The notes: generated by a model not told the origin, from the letters alone. A stretch of 64,000 bases of DNA from Pseudomonadota bacterium (GCA_021794575.1 JAJYQO010000039.1:7160-71159), one strand, 5' to 3'; shown: positions 1-11,800, numbered from the stretch's first letter. Numbers and translations: made by a program.

Positions 1-816
<816 letters not shown>

Positions 817-839
817 TCGGCGGACCATTGGCTTCGGAG

Positions 840-2642
840 CTAATCGGTGTCGTAGCCCCAATGCCGCAGCATTGGTCCCAGGATCGGCAGCGCCGGCCGC
901 AAAGCCTCACGATAGCGATGCCAACGATTGACGCGACGCGGCGTAATCGGCTGTATCACCTCGGTGTAACTGGGTGTCGCGATGTAGCCCTTCTCGCGCG
1001 CACGCGCGTCCGACATCAGCAGCGGTTGCGCATCGGCAAGTCCAAGAAACTCGGCTAGGCGCTGTGCCTGCTGCGCAGGGTCCGCCACCAGCGTTTCATA
1101 GCGGGACACGAACACCTGCGGCTTGAACAGCTCAACGTGATGTAACCAGTACTCCATAGCCGTCACGTAACCGCGCGCCAATGTCTCGAGATCAGCACAT
1201 ATGGCTCCCAGTACTACCGAGCGGAAATTCTGGAAATAATTGCTCAGCAGCACATCACATGGATGCCGCAATGCCAGAATGAAACGCGCTTCAGGGAACA
1301 ACCGGTGGATCAGCGGCAGCCACAGCATGTTCAACGGATTCTTGTCGACTAACTGTGTACCGGGCCTGCGTGTGATCTTATCGCGTACCAGATCCCAGTA
1401 GCCGGCGCGCAACTGGTCGCAATCGCTTTGTTGCAGCCGGCATAGTTCACGCGGCACGCGCAGGCCGGCTTCGGAAAGCCTGTCGCCCAGCACGTTGAAA
1501 AAGGGTCGCTCGTCCATGGATTGCAGCAGCGGATGCGCATCCAGCATCTGCTCCAGCAGCGTGGTGCCCGAGCGGGGAAAGCCGATGATAAACACCGGGG
1601 ATTCCGTAGCTGTCGGAGCATGCAATTTCGGCCAGGCTGCGTAATCTTCCACGCTGAACCAGTAATTGGCAGCAGGGAACACCGGTGCGTCCGAAACAAA
1701 GCGCTTGGGCGCCGCACGGCGCATATCCTCGATCTGCAAGGTGTGCGCGGCGTGCAACGCCTGCAGAGCTGCGGCACGGTCATCAAGTTTGTCGCAAACC
1801 TGCGCGAGTGCGAAGTAGTGGTCGGAATCCTCAGGACCACGTGATCCGCGTGTTTCCAACATGCTGCGTGCAGCGGCAAAGTCTCCGGACCGCTCGATCA
1901 GGCGCGCCTCGCAGTGACTGATATCGTGTGCGACCGCCGCATCCAGTTCGTCAGCCTGCTCCTTGATGCGGGCGATCAGCGCGCGGGCATCGTCCAGCCG
2001 GTTGCTGCGCTCATACACGCTAGCCAGCAGCGTCAATGCACGGAGGTTGTTTGGCGCGCGCGTCACCAGATCCTCGAGCAGTTGCTGCGCCGCTGGCGCA
2101 TCACCAATGGTCATCAGTGCAAAGGCAAGGTCGAACTGTGCGCCATCCGCCAATGGCAGCCAGCGGCTCCAGCCCTGGATCAGATCCTCGGCAAAGTAAT
2201 CGCGGCAGGCGATGGCCGCCTGTGCGGCTTGGATGGCGATCTCCGCATCATTCCGTTTCAAAGCATGCGCGCGCAGCAAAAGGTCGCGTGCGGTTTCGTA
2301 TTCACGCTGGCGCAAGCGCATCCCGCCGAGACTGGCCAGCAAACCGGCATCGTCGGGCACCATGCGCAGACCGTTTTCACAGGCCGCGATGGCTTCGACT
2401 TCGCGCCCGACCTGACGCAAGGCAGCGGCCAAGTTGGCCCAGTGCAGGCCCGACCCAGGATACAGGTGGGTCAGCTGCTCGTGCACGGCCGCGGCTTCGT
2501 CATTGCGGCCCTGGTGATGCAGGCTCAGCGCCAGCAGCACCAACAGGTTCTCGTCGTCTGGCTGCGCATGCAGCCGCTCCCGGCATTCAACCTCGGCACG
2601 GACCGGGTCGCCGGTCTGCAAGGCATACACGATGTCGCGCAT
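840..2642 (-). CDS. Tetratricopeptide repeat-containing sulfotransferase
   Basis: N-terminal TPR-like repeats (ALSLHHQGRNDEAAAVHEQLTHLYPGSGLHWANLAAALRQVGREVEAIAACENGL) followed by VFIIGFPRSGTTLLEQMLDAHP. Start chosen at ATG 2642 (MRDIVYAL) with GGGAG upstream. Confidence 0.85.
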   Translation of the reverse strand: MRDIVYALQTGDPVRAEVECRERLHAQPDDENLLVLLALSLHHQGRNDEAAAVHEQLTHLYPGSGLHWANLAAALRQVGREVEAIAACENGLRMVPDDAGLLASLGGMRLRQREYETARDLLLRAHALKRNDAEIAIQAAQAAIACRDYFAEDLIQGWSRWLPLADGAQFDLAFALMTIGDAPAAQQLLEDLVTRAPNNLRALTLLASVYERSNRLDDARALIARIKEQADELDAAVAHDISHCEARLIERSGDFAAARSMLETRGSRGPEDSDHYFALAQVCDKLDDRAAALQALHAAHTLQIEDMRRAAPKRFVSDAPVFPAANYWFSVEDYAAWPKLHAPTATESPVFIIGFPRSGTTLLEQMLDAHPLLQSMDERPFFNVLGDRLSEAGLRVPRELCRLQQSDCDQLRAGYWDLVRDKITRRPGTQLVDKNPLNMLWLPLIHRLFPEARFILALRHPCDVLLSNYFQNFRSVVLGAICADLETLARGYVTAMEYWLHHVELFKPQVFVSRYETLVADPAQQAQRLAEFLGLADAQPLLMSDARAREKGYIATPSYTEVIQPITPRRVNRWHRYREALRPALPILGPMLRHWGYDTD

Positions 2643-2652
2643 GGCACTCCCG

Positions 2653-2686
2653 AAAAAAAGAGCCGCGCGGACTTGCCGCGCGGCTC
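2653..2686 (-). terminator. Strong rho-independent terminator downstream of the TonB receptor gene
   Basis: Minus-strand GAGCCGCGCGG-CAAGT-CCGCGCGGCTC (11-bp perfect stem) followed by TTTTTTT. Confidence 0.93.
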
Positions 2687-2708
2687 GATTGTGCAACCTG
2701 ATGACCGT

Positions 2709-5690
2709 TTAGAACTTGACGGTCACGCGGCCCCAGTAGTAACGCCCGATCAGGTCAAAATCGGCCGGGTCGGTATTGGCATTCAACGTGTTGTTGGCAT
2801 ACAGGAACGGAGGCTGCTTGTTGAACACGTTGTTGATACCGATCTGGAACTTGGTGTTGATCGGCGCGATTTCGTAGCCCACAGACAAATCACTGTAGGT
2901 AGTCGAGCCGTAATCCAGTTCCTGCGGGTTGTTGGCCGCGAAACTGGGAATCGCGGTCATTCCCTGCGACGGATCGGTCGAGCCCAGACGGAACTTGCCG
3001 ATATAGCGCATGCGCCAGGAGGCGTCCCACGGACCGCGGCTCCAGTCGATCTCAGCCTGTGCACGCCAACGCGGGAACAGACAGATGCCGCCCACCGAAG
3101 TAGGACATGCACCCTGGGCCGCCGAACCGAAGGGCAGGAAGTGACCTGCGAAGTGGTACACGCTGTTAGCCGGCAGGCCTGGTGCCGTCTGCACGTCGAA
3201 ACGCGACAGGTAGGTACTGTTGAAGCTCACCGCGAAGTGGCCGGGGTCCACGCCCATCACGTTGAACTGCGGCAGACGATAGCGGAAGCCGAAGTCCACA
3301 CCGCTGGCGTCAGTACGGCCAAGGTTGGCCGTAGGCTGCAGGATTTGGAGGATTTGGCCTTGGTTGAGACCGGACGGATAGCGCGAAATCAACGGACAGT
3401 ACTGGGTCTGTCCCGCCGAGCACAGATCGAGAATCGTCTGAGCGCCCACGCTAGTGATCGTGTTGTTCAGATAGACGCGCCAGAAATCGACTGTGGTCGA
3501 GAAACCCGGCAACCAGCTCGGGTCATACACGAAGCCATAGTCGAACGACTTGCCTTTCTCCGGACCTAGCGGGAAATTGGCATACTTGGAACCGGAACTG
3601 ACCGCTTTGATCTGCTGCCCTGTCAATACGTCCTGGTTGACGAAACTGCCGTTAGTCGGCACGTTGACGCAGGCCGGGTCGACGGGGTTGCCGGTGTAGC
3701 CATTGCAGGGGTCGCTGCTCAGCTTGGGTGCGCTGCTGACCGGCGAACCGTACACGTTGCCCACCGTCGGCGCGCGGAATACCGTGGTCACCGTGGCGCG
3801 CAGAAGCAGGTCGTTGATGGGGCGCCACTCGACCGCCAGCTTGGTGTTGTTGGTGTTGCCGAACGTGCTGTACTTCGAATAGCGATCGCCGACATCCACA
3901 TTCAGCGACTTGGCGAATGGCGCATCCTTGAGGATGGGCACGAACAACTCGCCGTAAGCTTCTTTGACGTTGTAGCCACCCTGCAAGTTGGACGAGCACT
4001 GACTGCCCAAGGTGCAGTTACCGGTCGAAGGATTGATCAGCAGAACCGGGTCGACGATGCTGCGCGTATATTCTTGACGATACACCGCGCCTACCGCCAG
4101 GCGGGCTTCGCCAGCAGGCAGATTGAAGAGCGCGCCGTTGGCATCGACGTGCTCGTAGCGCTCGACACTGTACGCATCACTTATGGCGCTGGCGGCGGCC
4201 GACTTGATAACCGCCAGATAGGCCGGGTTGTTCAAGTCGAAGCCGCTGATGGGCGTGCAGCCCGAAACGATGTTGGCAGACGGTACAACGCCGTTTACTG
4301 GCACGCCGCAAACGATGTTACCTGCCGCATCGGGCCCCGAAGGTCCCATGGCCTGGTTGAGAATGTTGAGGTTGGGCAGGCCTTGGGTGATCGTAATCGT
4401 GCTGACATGCCCGTAACCCAGACCTGCGTTCCAGTCCCAGCTGTGCCCCAGGAAATCCAGGTTACCCTTCAGGCCGGTGAACAACTGATCGGTCGAAGAG
4501 CCGAACTGAGCTGCGCGCGGGCCGGCTGCAGTGAGGCGCGCACGGAAATCAAGTCCGCTCGTTCCACCATAGGCGGCGCCGAACGGGTTGTAGTAACTCT
4601 GCTGCGAGATCGTCGCGCCAAAGAGGGCGCCGACCAGGGCGGGCGCAAGCTGGAAGCCCGAAGATGTCTTGGTGTGATAAAACTGCAAATAAGCGTCAAC
4701 GTTATCGGAAAGGTGGTAGTCACCGCTGACCCAGGCGTAGGTACGCTCTTGTGGAGTCATGATCAGGTTGATCGGCGCGTAGTTGTATTTGTCGCTGTTG
4801 CCGAAGCAGTGGTAGTTGGCCGTGCTGACCACCTGGGCGTTGCCGCCTGGATTCAGCGAAACGCGCTTGCAACCGAACGTGCTTTGCAGGCTAGTCGGCA
4901 ATTGGATGTTTTCAGCCGGGTTGAACGTGGAGCCCCCGACATATTGATAAGGCGGCGTGTTGGTGCTGCCGGTCAGTGAAATCGAGTTCTTGGAGAAACT
5001 GCGGTTGGCGGCAAGGATCTGGTCCTGCTTGTTGTACTCGATGCCGCCCATGATGCTGCCCTTCTCACCGGACTGGCCGAAGGTGAAGCTGAAGCCGCGG
5101 CGGGCACCATCGCCATAATCGGAGATGCCGTAGTCGGTGCTGAACTCGGCTCCCTGGTAGTTCCTGCGGGTGATGATGTTGACCACACCGCCGATGGCGT
5201 CGGAGCCGTAGATGGCCGATGCGCCATCACTCAGCACTTCGACGCGCTCGACCATGTCTTTCGGGATCGAATTCAGATCCCCATTGATGATGCGGTTGCC
5301 GTTGACCAGGATCAGCGTGCGGTTGGAGCCCAGACCGCGCAGGTTGATGCTGGATGCGCCCGTACCACCACCGTTATTGGTCTGCGGGTTGGCGAAACTG
5401 CCGGTGTTGGATGGAATGGCCTGCACCACGCTGCCGATGGTCAGGCTGCCGGCGTTCTGGATCGCCTCGCGACCGATTGAGATGACCGGGTTCGAGGTTT
5501 CGATGTCCACGCGACGGATGCGCGAACCGGTGACCACGATGGTCTGCAGTTCTTTGGCGTTGTTGCTGGTGGAGGGGGTGGTGCCGGTGTCCTGTGCCAT
5601 GGCCGTACCGGCCACGCCCGCAGCGGCAACCGCGCCGAGGGTCAGCGCCATACGCACGGCTGACGAAAGCTTGTTCGTGTCGAGGTTCAT
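2709..5690 (-). CDS. TonB-dependent receptor
   Basis: Signal peptide, TonB-box/plug region (QTIVVTGSRIRRVDIETSNPV...LILVNGNRI...VERVEVLSDGASAIYGSDAIGGVVNIITR), C-terminal barrel ending in aromatic residue F. Confidence 0.93.
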   Translation of the reverse strand: MNLDTNKLSSAVRMALTLGAVAAAGVAGTAMAQDTGTTPSTSNNAKELQTIVVTGSRIRRVDIETSNPVISIGREAIQNAGSLTIGSVVQAIPSNTGSFANPQTNNGGGTGASSINLRGLGSNRTLILVNGNRIINGDLNSIPKDMVERVEVLSDGASAIYGSDAIGGVVNIITRRNYQGAEFSTDYGISDYGDGARRGFSFTFGQSGEKGSIMGGIEYNKQDQILAANRSFSKNSISLTGSTNTPPYQYVGGSTFNPAENIQLPTSLQSTFGCKRVSLNPGGNAQVVSTANYHCFGNSDKYNYAPINLIMTPQERTYAWVSGDYHLSDNVDAYLQFYHTKTSSGFQLAPALVGALFGATISQQSYYNPFGAAYGGTSGLDFRARLTAAGPRAAQFGSSTDQLFTGLKGNLDFLGHSWDWNAGLGYGHVSTITITQGLPNLNILNQAMGPSGPDAAGNIVCGVPVNGVVPSANIVSGCTPISGFDLNNPAYLAVIKSAAASAISDAYSVERYEHVDANGALFNLPAGEARLAVGAVYRQEYTRSIVDPVLLINPSTGNCTLGSQCSSNLQGGYNVKEAYGELFVPILKDAPFAKSLNVDVGDRYSKYSTFGNTNNTKLAVEWRPINDLLLRATVTTVFRAPTVGNVYGSPVSSAPKLSSDPCNGYTGNPVDPACVNVPTNGSFVNQDVLTGQQIKAVSSGSKYANFPLGPEKGKSFDYGFVYDPSWLPGFSTTVDFWRVYLNNTITSVGAQTILDLCSAGQTQYCPLISRYPSGLNQGQILQILQPTANLGRTDASGVDFGFRYRLPQFNVMGVDPGHFAVSFNSTYLSRFDVQTAPGLPANSVYHFAGHFLPFGSAAQGACPTSVGGICLFPRWRAQAEIDWSRGPWDASWRMRYIGKFRLGSTDPSQGMTAIPSFAANNPQELDYGSTTYSDLSVGYEIAPINTKFQIGINNVFNKQPPFLYANNTLNANTDPADFDLIGRYYWGRVTVKF

Positions 5691-5973
5691 CAAAACTCTC
5701 CAACGTCGTGGTGCGACGTAATGTTGGGACATGGTGATTTCGTCCTTGAACGGCCTCTGCAGGCCAGCCCTAACCCTGGTGCGCCCGACTCTAACAAGTT
5801 TCTAACCCGGTTGGAATACCCATTTCACCACGGACCGTAAGACATGCCTGTAGCGCAGGAGGCAACGTCAGGCTCCGCTCACGGAAGCCATACCTTGAAC
5901 GCGAAGATGACCAGCTCGTAAGGCCACCGCTATCAAGCCCGCCGCGAAGGGGCAGGCGCGCGGAAGGCGCTGA

Positions 5974-7032
5974 TCAGAGATCCTGCTGATACTGGACGTA
6001 CGGCACGCGCGCAGCGGCGCCAGGCACGTTGGCGCCCGGTGGCGGCGCACCCTGCGACCACAGATTCTGGGCGCCCACGCTCAGTGCGCCATGCCAGGGC
6101 AGACGCCATGTGATGCCAAGGTCCACCGTGGTCCACGACTGCAGATCGAGGCCAAGCCCAGCCGCGTTGCCCGGCGTGATCACGCGCCCGGTGACAACCC
6201 CGGTGATCGCGCCCTTGGCCACGCCCAGGCGCAATGACTTTTCGTTGAGACCGCCGAAACCGGGCAGCAGGGTCGGATTGGTGTCGACCCGGCCATAGCT
6301 GGCGCCGAGTTCGAAGCGCAATCCGCCCAGAGCCAGACCGCTGCTGGCGCTGAGTTGCGTGGCACTGCCCATCAGGTCAAGTGGCAGCCCAGCTAGCGCC
6401 CCGCCACCATACAGTGGCGACAGCGTTGGTGTGCCCAGCGGTCCGCCAAGGTTGCTGGGACGCGACAAGCCCAGCGACAGCGCCATGTCCAGCGGACCGC
6501 GTGCGTAGCCCGCGCCCAGTTCGGCTGTAGTCACGCCACCCAGCGCCGTGCGCCCATCTGCACAAGCGCCAGAACTCAGGCCAAGCGGCGCCATGCATCC
6601 GGGACTGGTCCAACTACGCTGCGCCATGCGCGCCTCGGCGCGCAAGCCGTTGTCGAACTGGTAGCGCAGTGTCTCGGTCAGCAGCGGCGACGCATCCACG
6701 GCGCGCAGGTTGAGTGCACCGCCCAGCAGAGGCGCGCGCCAACTATCGGCATTAGAGGCTTGCCCGGAAGCCACGATCGCCAGCAGCTTGCCGTCGCTGC
6801 CGCGCCACAACGGCAACACCACGCCGGGCGCGATCTCGGCCACCTGCGCGGGCGCACGATGGAGTAGAGAGCTGGCCAGGGCCTCTTCCGCACGCGTGCT
6901 GTAGGGCATGCGCGCGAAGGCACGCCCAGGCGCGAACAGCGCGACGAGCAGTGCGCAGATCAGCAGCAGCGTAAGCGGACGGGAGGTACTCACGATGGCG
7001 GTATGTGGGTGCGATCTGACTTGACTTTGCAC
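5974..7032 (-). CDS. Putative secreted/outer-membrane beta-barrel protein of unknown function (start may be GTG 6990)
   Basis: N-terminal hydrophobic signal sequence (RPLTLLLICALLVALFAPGRAFA) and alternating Gly/Leu-rich strands resembling barrel strands. No named family recognised. Confidence 0.55.
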   Translation of the reverse strand: MQSQVRSHPHTAIVSTSRPLTLLLICALLVALFAPGRAFARMPYSTRAEEALASSLLHRAPAQVAEIAPGVVLPLWRGSDGKLLAIVASGQASNADSWRAPLLGGALNLRAVDASPLLTETLRYQFDNGLRAEARMAQRSWTSPGCMAPLGLSSGACADGRTALGGVTTAELGAGYARGPLDMALSLGLSRPSNLGGPLGTPTLSPLYGGGALAGLPLDLMGSATQLSASSGLALGGLRFELGASYGRVDTNPTLLPGFGGLNEKSLRLGVAKGAITGVVTGRVITPGNAAGLGLDLQSWTTVDLGITWRLPWHGALSVGAQNLWSQGAPPPGANVPGAAARVPYVQYQQDL

Positions 7033-7153
7033 GCCAGAGTCTACCGCTTTTTACAATTTTCTAATAGCCGTAAAGTGCGGCCGGGCCACGCAATGTTCAC
7101 ACCGCGTCACAGTTTTTGACGTTTCTGAGGTCTGGACGTGCCGCAGCCGTAAT

Positions 7154-7231
7154 TGGCGCCCGAAGTTGGACTCGAACCAACGACCCCCTGATTAACAGTC
7201 AGGTGCTCTAACCGGCTGAGCTATTCGGGCG
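7154..7231 (-). tRNA. tRNA-Asn (anticodon GTT)
   Basis: Reverse complement CGCCCGAATAGCTCAGCCGGTTAGAGCACCTGACTGTTAATCAGGGGGTCGTTGGTTCGAGTCCAACTTCGGGCGCCA: 7-bp acceptor stem, D, anticodon and T arms, discriminator G and encoded CCA. Confidence 0.97.
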
Positions 7232-7283
7232 GGGATTGGGCATTGTCTTGGCGCATGCGCGTGCCGTCAAGGCGCGCGGCGCC

Positions 7284-8711
7284 TCATGCGCCGGTAACGA
7301 TGCGGTAGCAGGGTTGATAGCCTTTGCCGCCCGGGAGCTTCATGCGCTGCTGCGCGACGAACGCGCGCAACAGCGCGTCCAGTGCCTGCATGATGGCCGG
7401 CTCGCCACGGATCTCGTAGGGACCGCCGGACTCGATCGCGCGCAGGCCTTCTTCTTTGACATTGCCGGCGACGATGCCCGAGAAGGCGCGGCGGAGGTCG
7501 GCGGCCAGTTCGTGTGCGGGGCGTTCACGATGCAGGTTCAATGCCGCCATCGACTCATGGGCGGGGAGAAACGGCTGCTGATACGCGAACGGCACGCTGA
7601 GCGCCCAGTTGAAGAAGAAGGCGTCCTTGTTGTCCAGGCGCTGCTCGCGCACTTTGTCGATGCCTTTGCTCATGGCGCGCGCCACGGCCTGCGGATTGTC
7701 GACGATGATCTGGTAGCGGCGGGCAATCGACTCGCCCAGCACCAGCCGAAGGAAGCGGTCGATCTGCTCGAAGTAGCCGGCCGATTCGCACGGCCCGGTA
7801 AAGACCAGCGGCAGGGCCTGCTCGGCGTTGTCCGGGTGCAGCAACAGGCCGAGCAGGTAGAAGATCTCCTCGGCGGTTCCCACGCCGCCGGGAAAAACGA
7901 TGATGCCGTGACCGATGCGCACGAAAGCCTCGAGGCGCTTCTCGATGTCCGGCATGATCACCAGATGACTGACGATCGGGTTGGGCGACTCGGCAGCGAT
8001 GATGCCGGGCTCAGTGATGCCGATATAGCGGTTGTGGCGGCGGCGCTGCTTGGCATGAGCGATGGTGGCGCCCTTCATCGGACCCTTCATGGCGCCGGGG
8101 CCGCAGCCGGTGCAGATATCCAGCCCGCGCAGGCCGAGCTGATAGCCCACCTGCTTGGTGTAGTCGTATTCGGCACGCGCGATCGAATGGCCGCCCCAAC
8201 ACACCGCCAGGTTGGGATCGGTGTGCGGGCGCAGGATGCGCGCGTTGCGCAGGATCTCGAACACCGCATGGGTGATGCCCACCGAATCGTCGAGGTCGAA
8301 CGTGCCCGCCGCGAGGCTCGAGGACGCGTAGACGATGTCGCGCACCACCGCGACTAGCAGCTCGTTGATGCCGCGAATGATCTGCCCATCCACGAAGGCC
8401 TGCGCGGGCGCGTTGCGCAATTCAAGCTTGATGCCGCGGTCCTGCTGCAGCACCTGGATGTCAAAATCGGGGTAGCGCTCTAGCGTAGAACGCGGATCGT
8501 CGCTCTCACTGCCCGAGGTCAGCACGGCCAGCGCACAGCGCCGTAGCAAACCGTGTAACCCCGACGCGCTGACGTCGCGCAGCATGGCCACCTCGTTGCG
8601 CGAAAGCACATCCAACCCGCCCGAGGGCGAGATACGTGCGCTGACGGTGCTGCACAACGGAGGCCGTGGCGGCAGATAGTCTTCCTCTCGTTCCTGTCTG
8701 CTGAGAGTCAT
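7284..8711 (-). CDS. ppnN: Nucleotide 5'-monophosphate nucleosidase PpnN (YgdH/LOG family)
   Basis: LOG-family motif (FPGGVGTAEEIFYLLG) and CTGCGPGAMKGPMKGA, with the long N- and C-terminal domains typical of YgdH/PpnN. Start at ATG 8711 (MTLSRQEREEDYLPPRPPL). Confidence 0.87.
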   Translation of the reverse strand: MTLSRQEREEDYLPPRPPLCSTVSARISPSGGLDVLSRNEVAMLRDVSASGLHGLLRRCALAVLTSGSESDDPRSTLERYPDFDIQVLQQDRGIKLELRNAPAQAFVDGQIIRGINELLVAVVRDIVYASSSLAAGTFDLDDSVGITHAVFEILRNARILRPHTDPNLAVCWGGHSIARAEYDYTKQVGYQLGLRGLDICTGCGPGAMKGPMKGATIAHAKQRRRHNRYIGITEPGIIAAESPNPIVSHLVIMPDIEKRLEAFVRIGHGIIVFPGGVGTAEEIFYLLGLLLHPDNAEQALPLVFTGPCESAGYFEQIDRFLRLVLGESIARRYQIIVDNPQAVARAMSKGIDKVREQRLDNKDAFFFNWALSVPFAYQQPFLPAHESMAALNLHRERPAHELAADLRRAFSGIVAGNVKEEGLRAIESGGPYEIRGEPAIMQALDALLRAFVAQQRMKLPGGKGYQPCYRIVTGA

Positions 8712-8793
8712 GGTGTTTCTCCGGCGCGCGCGGCGGCCCTTCTGCTCAAGCCGTTCAGCATCACCATGCCGATTGGCGATTGCAAGCGCGCAA

Positions 8794-8823
8794 CAAAAAA
8801 CCGGCGCCCGCGAGGACGCCGGT
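8794..8823 (-). terminator. Rho-independent terminator of the Oar-like receptor gene
   Basis: Minus-strand ACCGGCG-tcctcgcggg-CGCCGGT followed by TTTTTTG. Confidence 0.88.
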
Positions 8824-8845
8824 CGATAACGCACCAAATGTGCAG

Positions 8846-11800
8846 TCAGAACTTGTAGCGCACGGTCACCTGCACCGACCAGCGCGAAACCGGCCGTGTA
8901 GAGGTATCGAGCAGACCGAAGCTTTCCGGCGCGTAGTTGCCATTGGCATCGACATAGCGGCTCAGGTCGTAGATGTACTTGCCGGTGGCCGGATCGATGC
9001 CGGCGAAGTTGGCGAGGTTGCGCGCCGGCGGAAAACCCACGTAGTGGAACTGCCCCCACCTGCGATCCAGCAGGTTGAGGAAGTTGTAAAGATCCACCAC
9101 CACTTCGCCCTTGTTGTCCTTGAACAGGCCCGGGATTTCCTGCGTGAAGCGCAGGTCGATCTCGTGTGTCCATGGCAGATAGCTGCTGTTGCGCGGTACG
9201 TCGCGGCCGGCGTATTGCGCCAGTCCGGCCTGCGACTTGATGTAGCTGAAGAACTGTTGCTGCAGTTGCGCCGAAGTGGTGCTGGTGAACTCCACGTCAC
9301 CCGGGCCGGTCGGCACGTACACCAAATCGTTGTAGGAGATGGTGTCGCCATTGGCGTTGTTGCCGAAAATCCAGCTGTAAGGGCTGCCGCTGGCGATATT
9401 GAGGAACGCGCCGAACGTGGTTCGGTAATCACGGAAGAACTTGTGCGACCACGACAAGTAACCGGAGAAACGGTCGCGCACGTTGTAGTTGGCGTTGTAG
9501 GCGATATTGGCGTTGGGGTTGACCGCCGGCGCGTTGCTCCAGTTGGAGTACGCCACCGAGGATGTCCCCGGATTGACCGCATCGGCGCGCCCGTGCGTCC
9601 AGGCCAGCGACCAGCCGAAGCCGTCCGCCGCAGGCCGCTGCAGACGCAGCGTGGTGTAGGCGGCACTGCCCAGATCGGTGTTGGTCAGCAGCGTGGACTG
9701 CGGATTGAAGGCGCGATTGGTGTTGGCGATCGTGGTGGTGCCGAGCGTGCCGTTGGGATTGAGTTTGAAATAAATCGGCCGGCCGTCCGGGCCAAAGGTC
9801 GTCGGCGCACCCAGATTGATGGCCTGGAAGTAAACGGCGTTCTGATCCTTGACGTACGAGATCTCGGCGCTGGCAACCATGCCCCACCACGGCAACTCGT
9901 GGTCCAGTGCCAGCGACGCCTTCAGCACGGTCGGCTGCTGGAACGAAGTGCTCAATGCATCGACACGCTGCTGCGGCAGGCTGAGCACCTGCGTCGGCTG
10001 GCCGGTGGGATTGGCCGATACCGGATACAGCGTGGCCGGATTGCGCACGAACGCGGTGGCGACGTTGATGCCGTTGTTGGTGTAGGGATTCGATTGCCAT
10101 ACCGCCGGCGTGGCGCCCATGAAGATGCCGATACCGCCGCGCAACTGCGTGGGCAGCGCGGTATCGAAGGTGTAATTGAAAGACAGGCGCGGCTCCAGCA
10201 CCGTCTTACCGTCGATAGTGGTGTTGTTGGGATAACCGAAGGTCTGCGCAAACTGCGCGTTGTATGCCGGTTTGGTCGGCACGCGCGGCACGTCCATGCG
10301 CAGACCGTATTGCAGGTTCAGCGCGTCGTTGATCTGCCAGACGTCCTGCGCGAAGAAGCCCCAATTGTCGTAGGACCAGATCGCCGACGCGCTGGCCAGC
10401 GCCCCGGCGGACGGACGTGCCAACTGGTACTGGTAGTACTTGCCGGCCTGGAAATCGGCGATGCTGCGGAACACGTAGGTGCCCGCGTAATCCTGCAGGA
10501 ATAGGTTGTCGTACTGGTTGCGCACGAAGTCCACGCCGAACTTGACGGTGTGGTCGTTGAGGAACAGCGTGCCTGCCCAGAAACCGGTCCAGGTCTTGGT
10601 GTTGAGGCTGTTGGCCTGGTAGGACCGGTCGGTGCCCAGGTAGACGCTGGGACCGGAAGGCGAGGTGCCGGTGCTGCCGTTCACGTAAACCTGCGCTTGC
10701 GCGGCCAGGGGACCGTCGAGTTGCGGGACGCGCGCGTACTTGCCGTAGGAAACCGACGTCTCCGTGGAGAAGGTATCCGACCAGTCGTCATAGCTGTTGA
10801 CGACAAAATTCCTGAAGTCGCGCAACTGCGAGTAGAAGCGCGCGGCATAGCTGACCGAACCGTTGTTGCCTGGAGTGAAGTTGGGATACACGGCCAGGTT
10901 GCTCTTGACGCGGTCGTAGCGGAACGACAGGCGGTGGTTGTTGTTGATGTTCCAGTCGATCTTGGCGAGGTAGCGTTTTTCGTCGGTATTGTTGGCGCCG
11001 GTGGTGATGCCGCCGGTGGCCCAGCCGTAGCCCTGCGCAATCTGCGCGATCTGCGCCAACTGCGTCGGTGTGACATTGATGGTGTTGGAAGCACCCGAAC
11101 CGATGATGCCCACATCGGGGCCCGGTGCGGTGGTCTTCTGATCCTCGTAGCCGACGAAGAAGAACAACTTGTCCTTGATGATCGGGCCACCCAGGGTGAA
11201 ACCGGCCGTGGTGTTCTTGTTGAAGCCGGTGAACGGCGTGTCGTTGATGCCCTTGCCCACCCACTTGGCGGGCAGGTATACGTAGTAAAGATCGCCGTGG
11301 AATTGGTTGGTGCCGCTCTTGGTCACCGCGTTGATCTGCGCGCCAGTATTGCGCTGGTTGGTGACATCGTAGTTGTTGGTGGAGACGTTGATTTCCTGGA
11401 TCGTGTCGATGGAGATCGGCTGGCCAAGTGAAGGCAGTCCACCGGCCTCCAGACCGAACGGATCGTTGGTGGGCACAGCGTCGATACTGATGTTGTTGTA
11501 GCGGCTGTTCTGGCCCAGCGCCGAGATCTCGCCGCGCGTCGGATCAGTAATGTTGACCATCGGGTCTAGGCGCACGTAATCCTGCAGGCTGCGACCGGTG
11601 GCCGGCAGAGTCTGAATCTCCTGCTGGGTGACGTTGGTGGTCAGGCCGCGGCTGTCGGGATTGAAAGTGTTGTTGAGCGCCGTCCCGGTCACGGTAACGG
11701 TGTGCAACTCCTTGGCCTGTATCCCCAAGGTAAAATTGACCGTGCCGGTCTCGGCCAGCTTGAGATAGACGTTGTCTTTTTCGACACTCTCCAGCCCCTG

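Noticed and set aside
1914-3569. 551-aa plus-strand ORF
   Set aside because: Antisense to the TPR-sulfotransferase and TonB receptor genes; no recognisable motifs; typical GC-rich shadow ORF.
8973-9173. N-terminal extension of the ppnN ORF to 9173
   Set aside because: Would overlap the Oar-like receptor gene and its terminator; ATG 8711 gives the conserved PpnN N-terminus.
8780-10504. 574-aa plus-strand ORF
   Set aside because: Antisense to the Oar-like receptor, which has clear signal peptide, plug and barrel features.
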